A DNA stretch of 40,110 bases from positions 1 to 40,110 of the forward strand of contig SFFE01000010.1 of the NCBI GenBank assembly GCA_004556965.1, in the 5' to 3' direction. Below are positions 39,964 through 40,110 of this stretch, in pieces. The notes beneath the pieces were generated by a model, which saw only the letters and a program-made list of their open reading frames with translations, did no database searches and was not told where the DNA came from. Numbering within the stretch: position 1 is the first letter of the stretch; each line of letters opens with the position of its first letter. The position numbers and the translations under genes are program-made. Origin of the DNA: Clostridiales bacterium. GTDB taxonomy: Bacteria > Bacillota > Clostridia > Oscillospirales > Oscillospiraceae.

Positions 39964-40110
39964 ATGAAATACTTTGGCGGATGCGACGTAGGTTCCACCT
40001 ACACGAAGGCTGTTATTCTGGACGAGACCGGCAAGATGCTGGCTGATACCACCATTCGCAGCAAGATCAATGCGGAGCAGTCCGCGATCGCGGCGATGGA
40101 AGAAGTCTGC
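39964..40110 (+). CDS. 2-hydroxyacyl-CoA dehydratase activator (HgdC-like), 5' part
   Basis: Only the first 49 residues lie in the window. They read GGCDVGSTYTKAVILDETG, the phosphate-1 loop of the BcrAD/BadFG/HgdC ATPases of the ASKHA superfamily, followed by the expected strand and helix. These activators form a dimer around one [4Fe-4S] cluster and use ATP to push a single electron into the dehydratase. GGGAGG lies eleven bases before the ATG. Position after two dehydratase subunits confirms the role. The cluster cysteines are beyond the window edge. Confidence 0.88.
   Translation, partial: MKYFGGCDVGSTYTKAVILDETGKMLADTTIRSKINAEQSAIAAMEEVC

Overview
The window looks like chromosomal core DNA of an anaerobic, endospore-forming member of the Clostridia, probably an Oscillospirales-type gut bacterium. 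This is inferred from gene content only: spoIVA, spoIIE, spoIIM-like, spoIID-like, cwlD and sigH genes, a PPi-type phosphofructokinase, and an oxygen-sensitive 2-hydroxyacyl-CoA dehydratase system, in fairly GC-rich coding DNA with AT-rich promoters. No rRNA, tRNA, CRISPR array, IS element or prophage was recognised. Coding density is high and most genes lie on the minus strand.

Layout. 0-4.5 kb (minus): an rRNA uracil methyltransferase and an ABC-F ATPase, then PPi-type phosphofructokinase. 4.6-7.2 kb (plus): class II fructose-bisphosphate aldolase followed closely by a degenerate P1B-type ATPase that has lost its actuator domain and catalytic motifs. 7.3-20.3 kb (minus): XerC-like recombinase, cwlD-radA, an aminotransferase, spoIVA, trmK-nif3, two small cysteine proteins, sigH, ruvCAB, and spoIIM-xerD. 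20.3-20.6 kb: an AT-rich, repeat-containing gap. 20.6-31.5 kb (minus): spoIID-queA-tgt and yajC-TIGR04086, a lipoprotein, ahcY-mgtE, and spoIIE with a coupled small membrane protein. 31.6-33.0 kb: murC (minus), divergent from the plus-strand group cca-udg-GNAT (33.2-35.7 kb). 35.9-36.6 kb: mgtC-like (minus). 36.9 kb to the end (plus): an operon of two 2-hydroxyacyl-CoA dehydratase subunits, a 68-residue membrane microprotein and the start of the ATP-dependent activator.

How the genes work together. Phosphofructokinase and aldolase, divergently transcribed, catalyse consecutive glycolytic steps. RuvABC, RadA, XerC/XerD and the uracil-DNA glycosylase cover recombination, chromosome resolution and repair. 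QueA and Tgt act in queuosine synthesis. SigH, SpoIIE, SpoIVA, SpoIID, SpoIIM and CwlD span sporulation from initiation to cortex formation. The terminal dehydratase operon should carry out radical dehydration of a 2-hydroxyacyl-CoA, but its substrate cannot be read from the sequence.

The strongest candidates for something new are the actuator-less P-type pseudo-ATPase and the dehydratase operon with an embedded membrane microprotein. Smaller points of interest are an overlapping divergent murC/cca promoter with a shared symmetric -10 element, an ABC-F protein with a lost second Walker A, and a repeat-bearing AT-rich gap at 20.3-20.6 kb. Promoters and terminators were called by eye from consensus boxes and inverted repeats.
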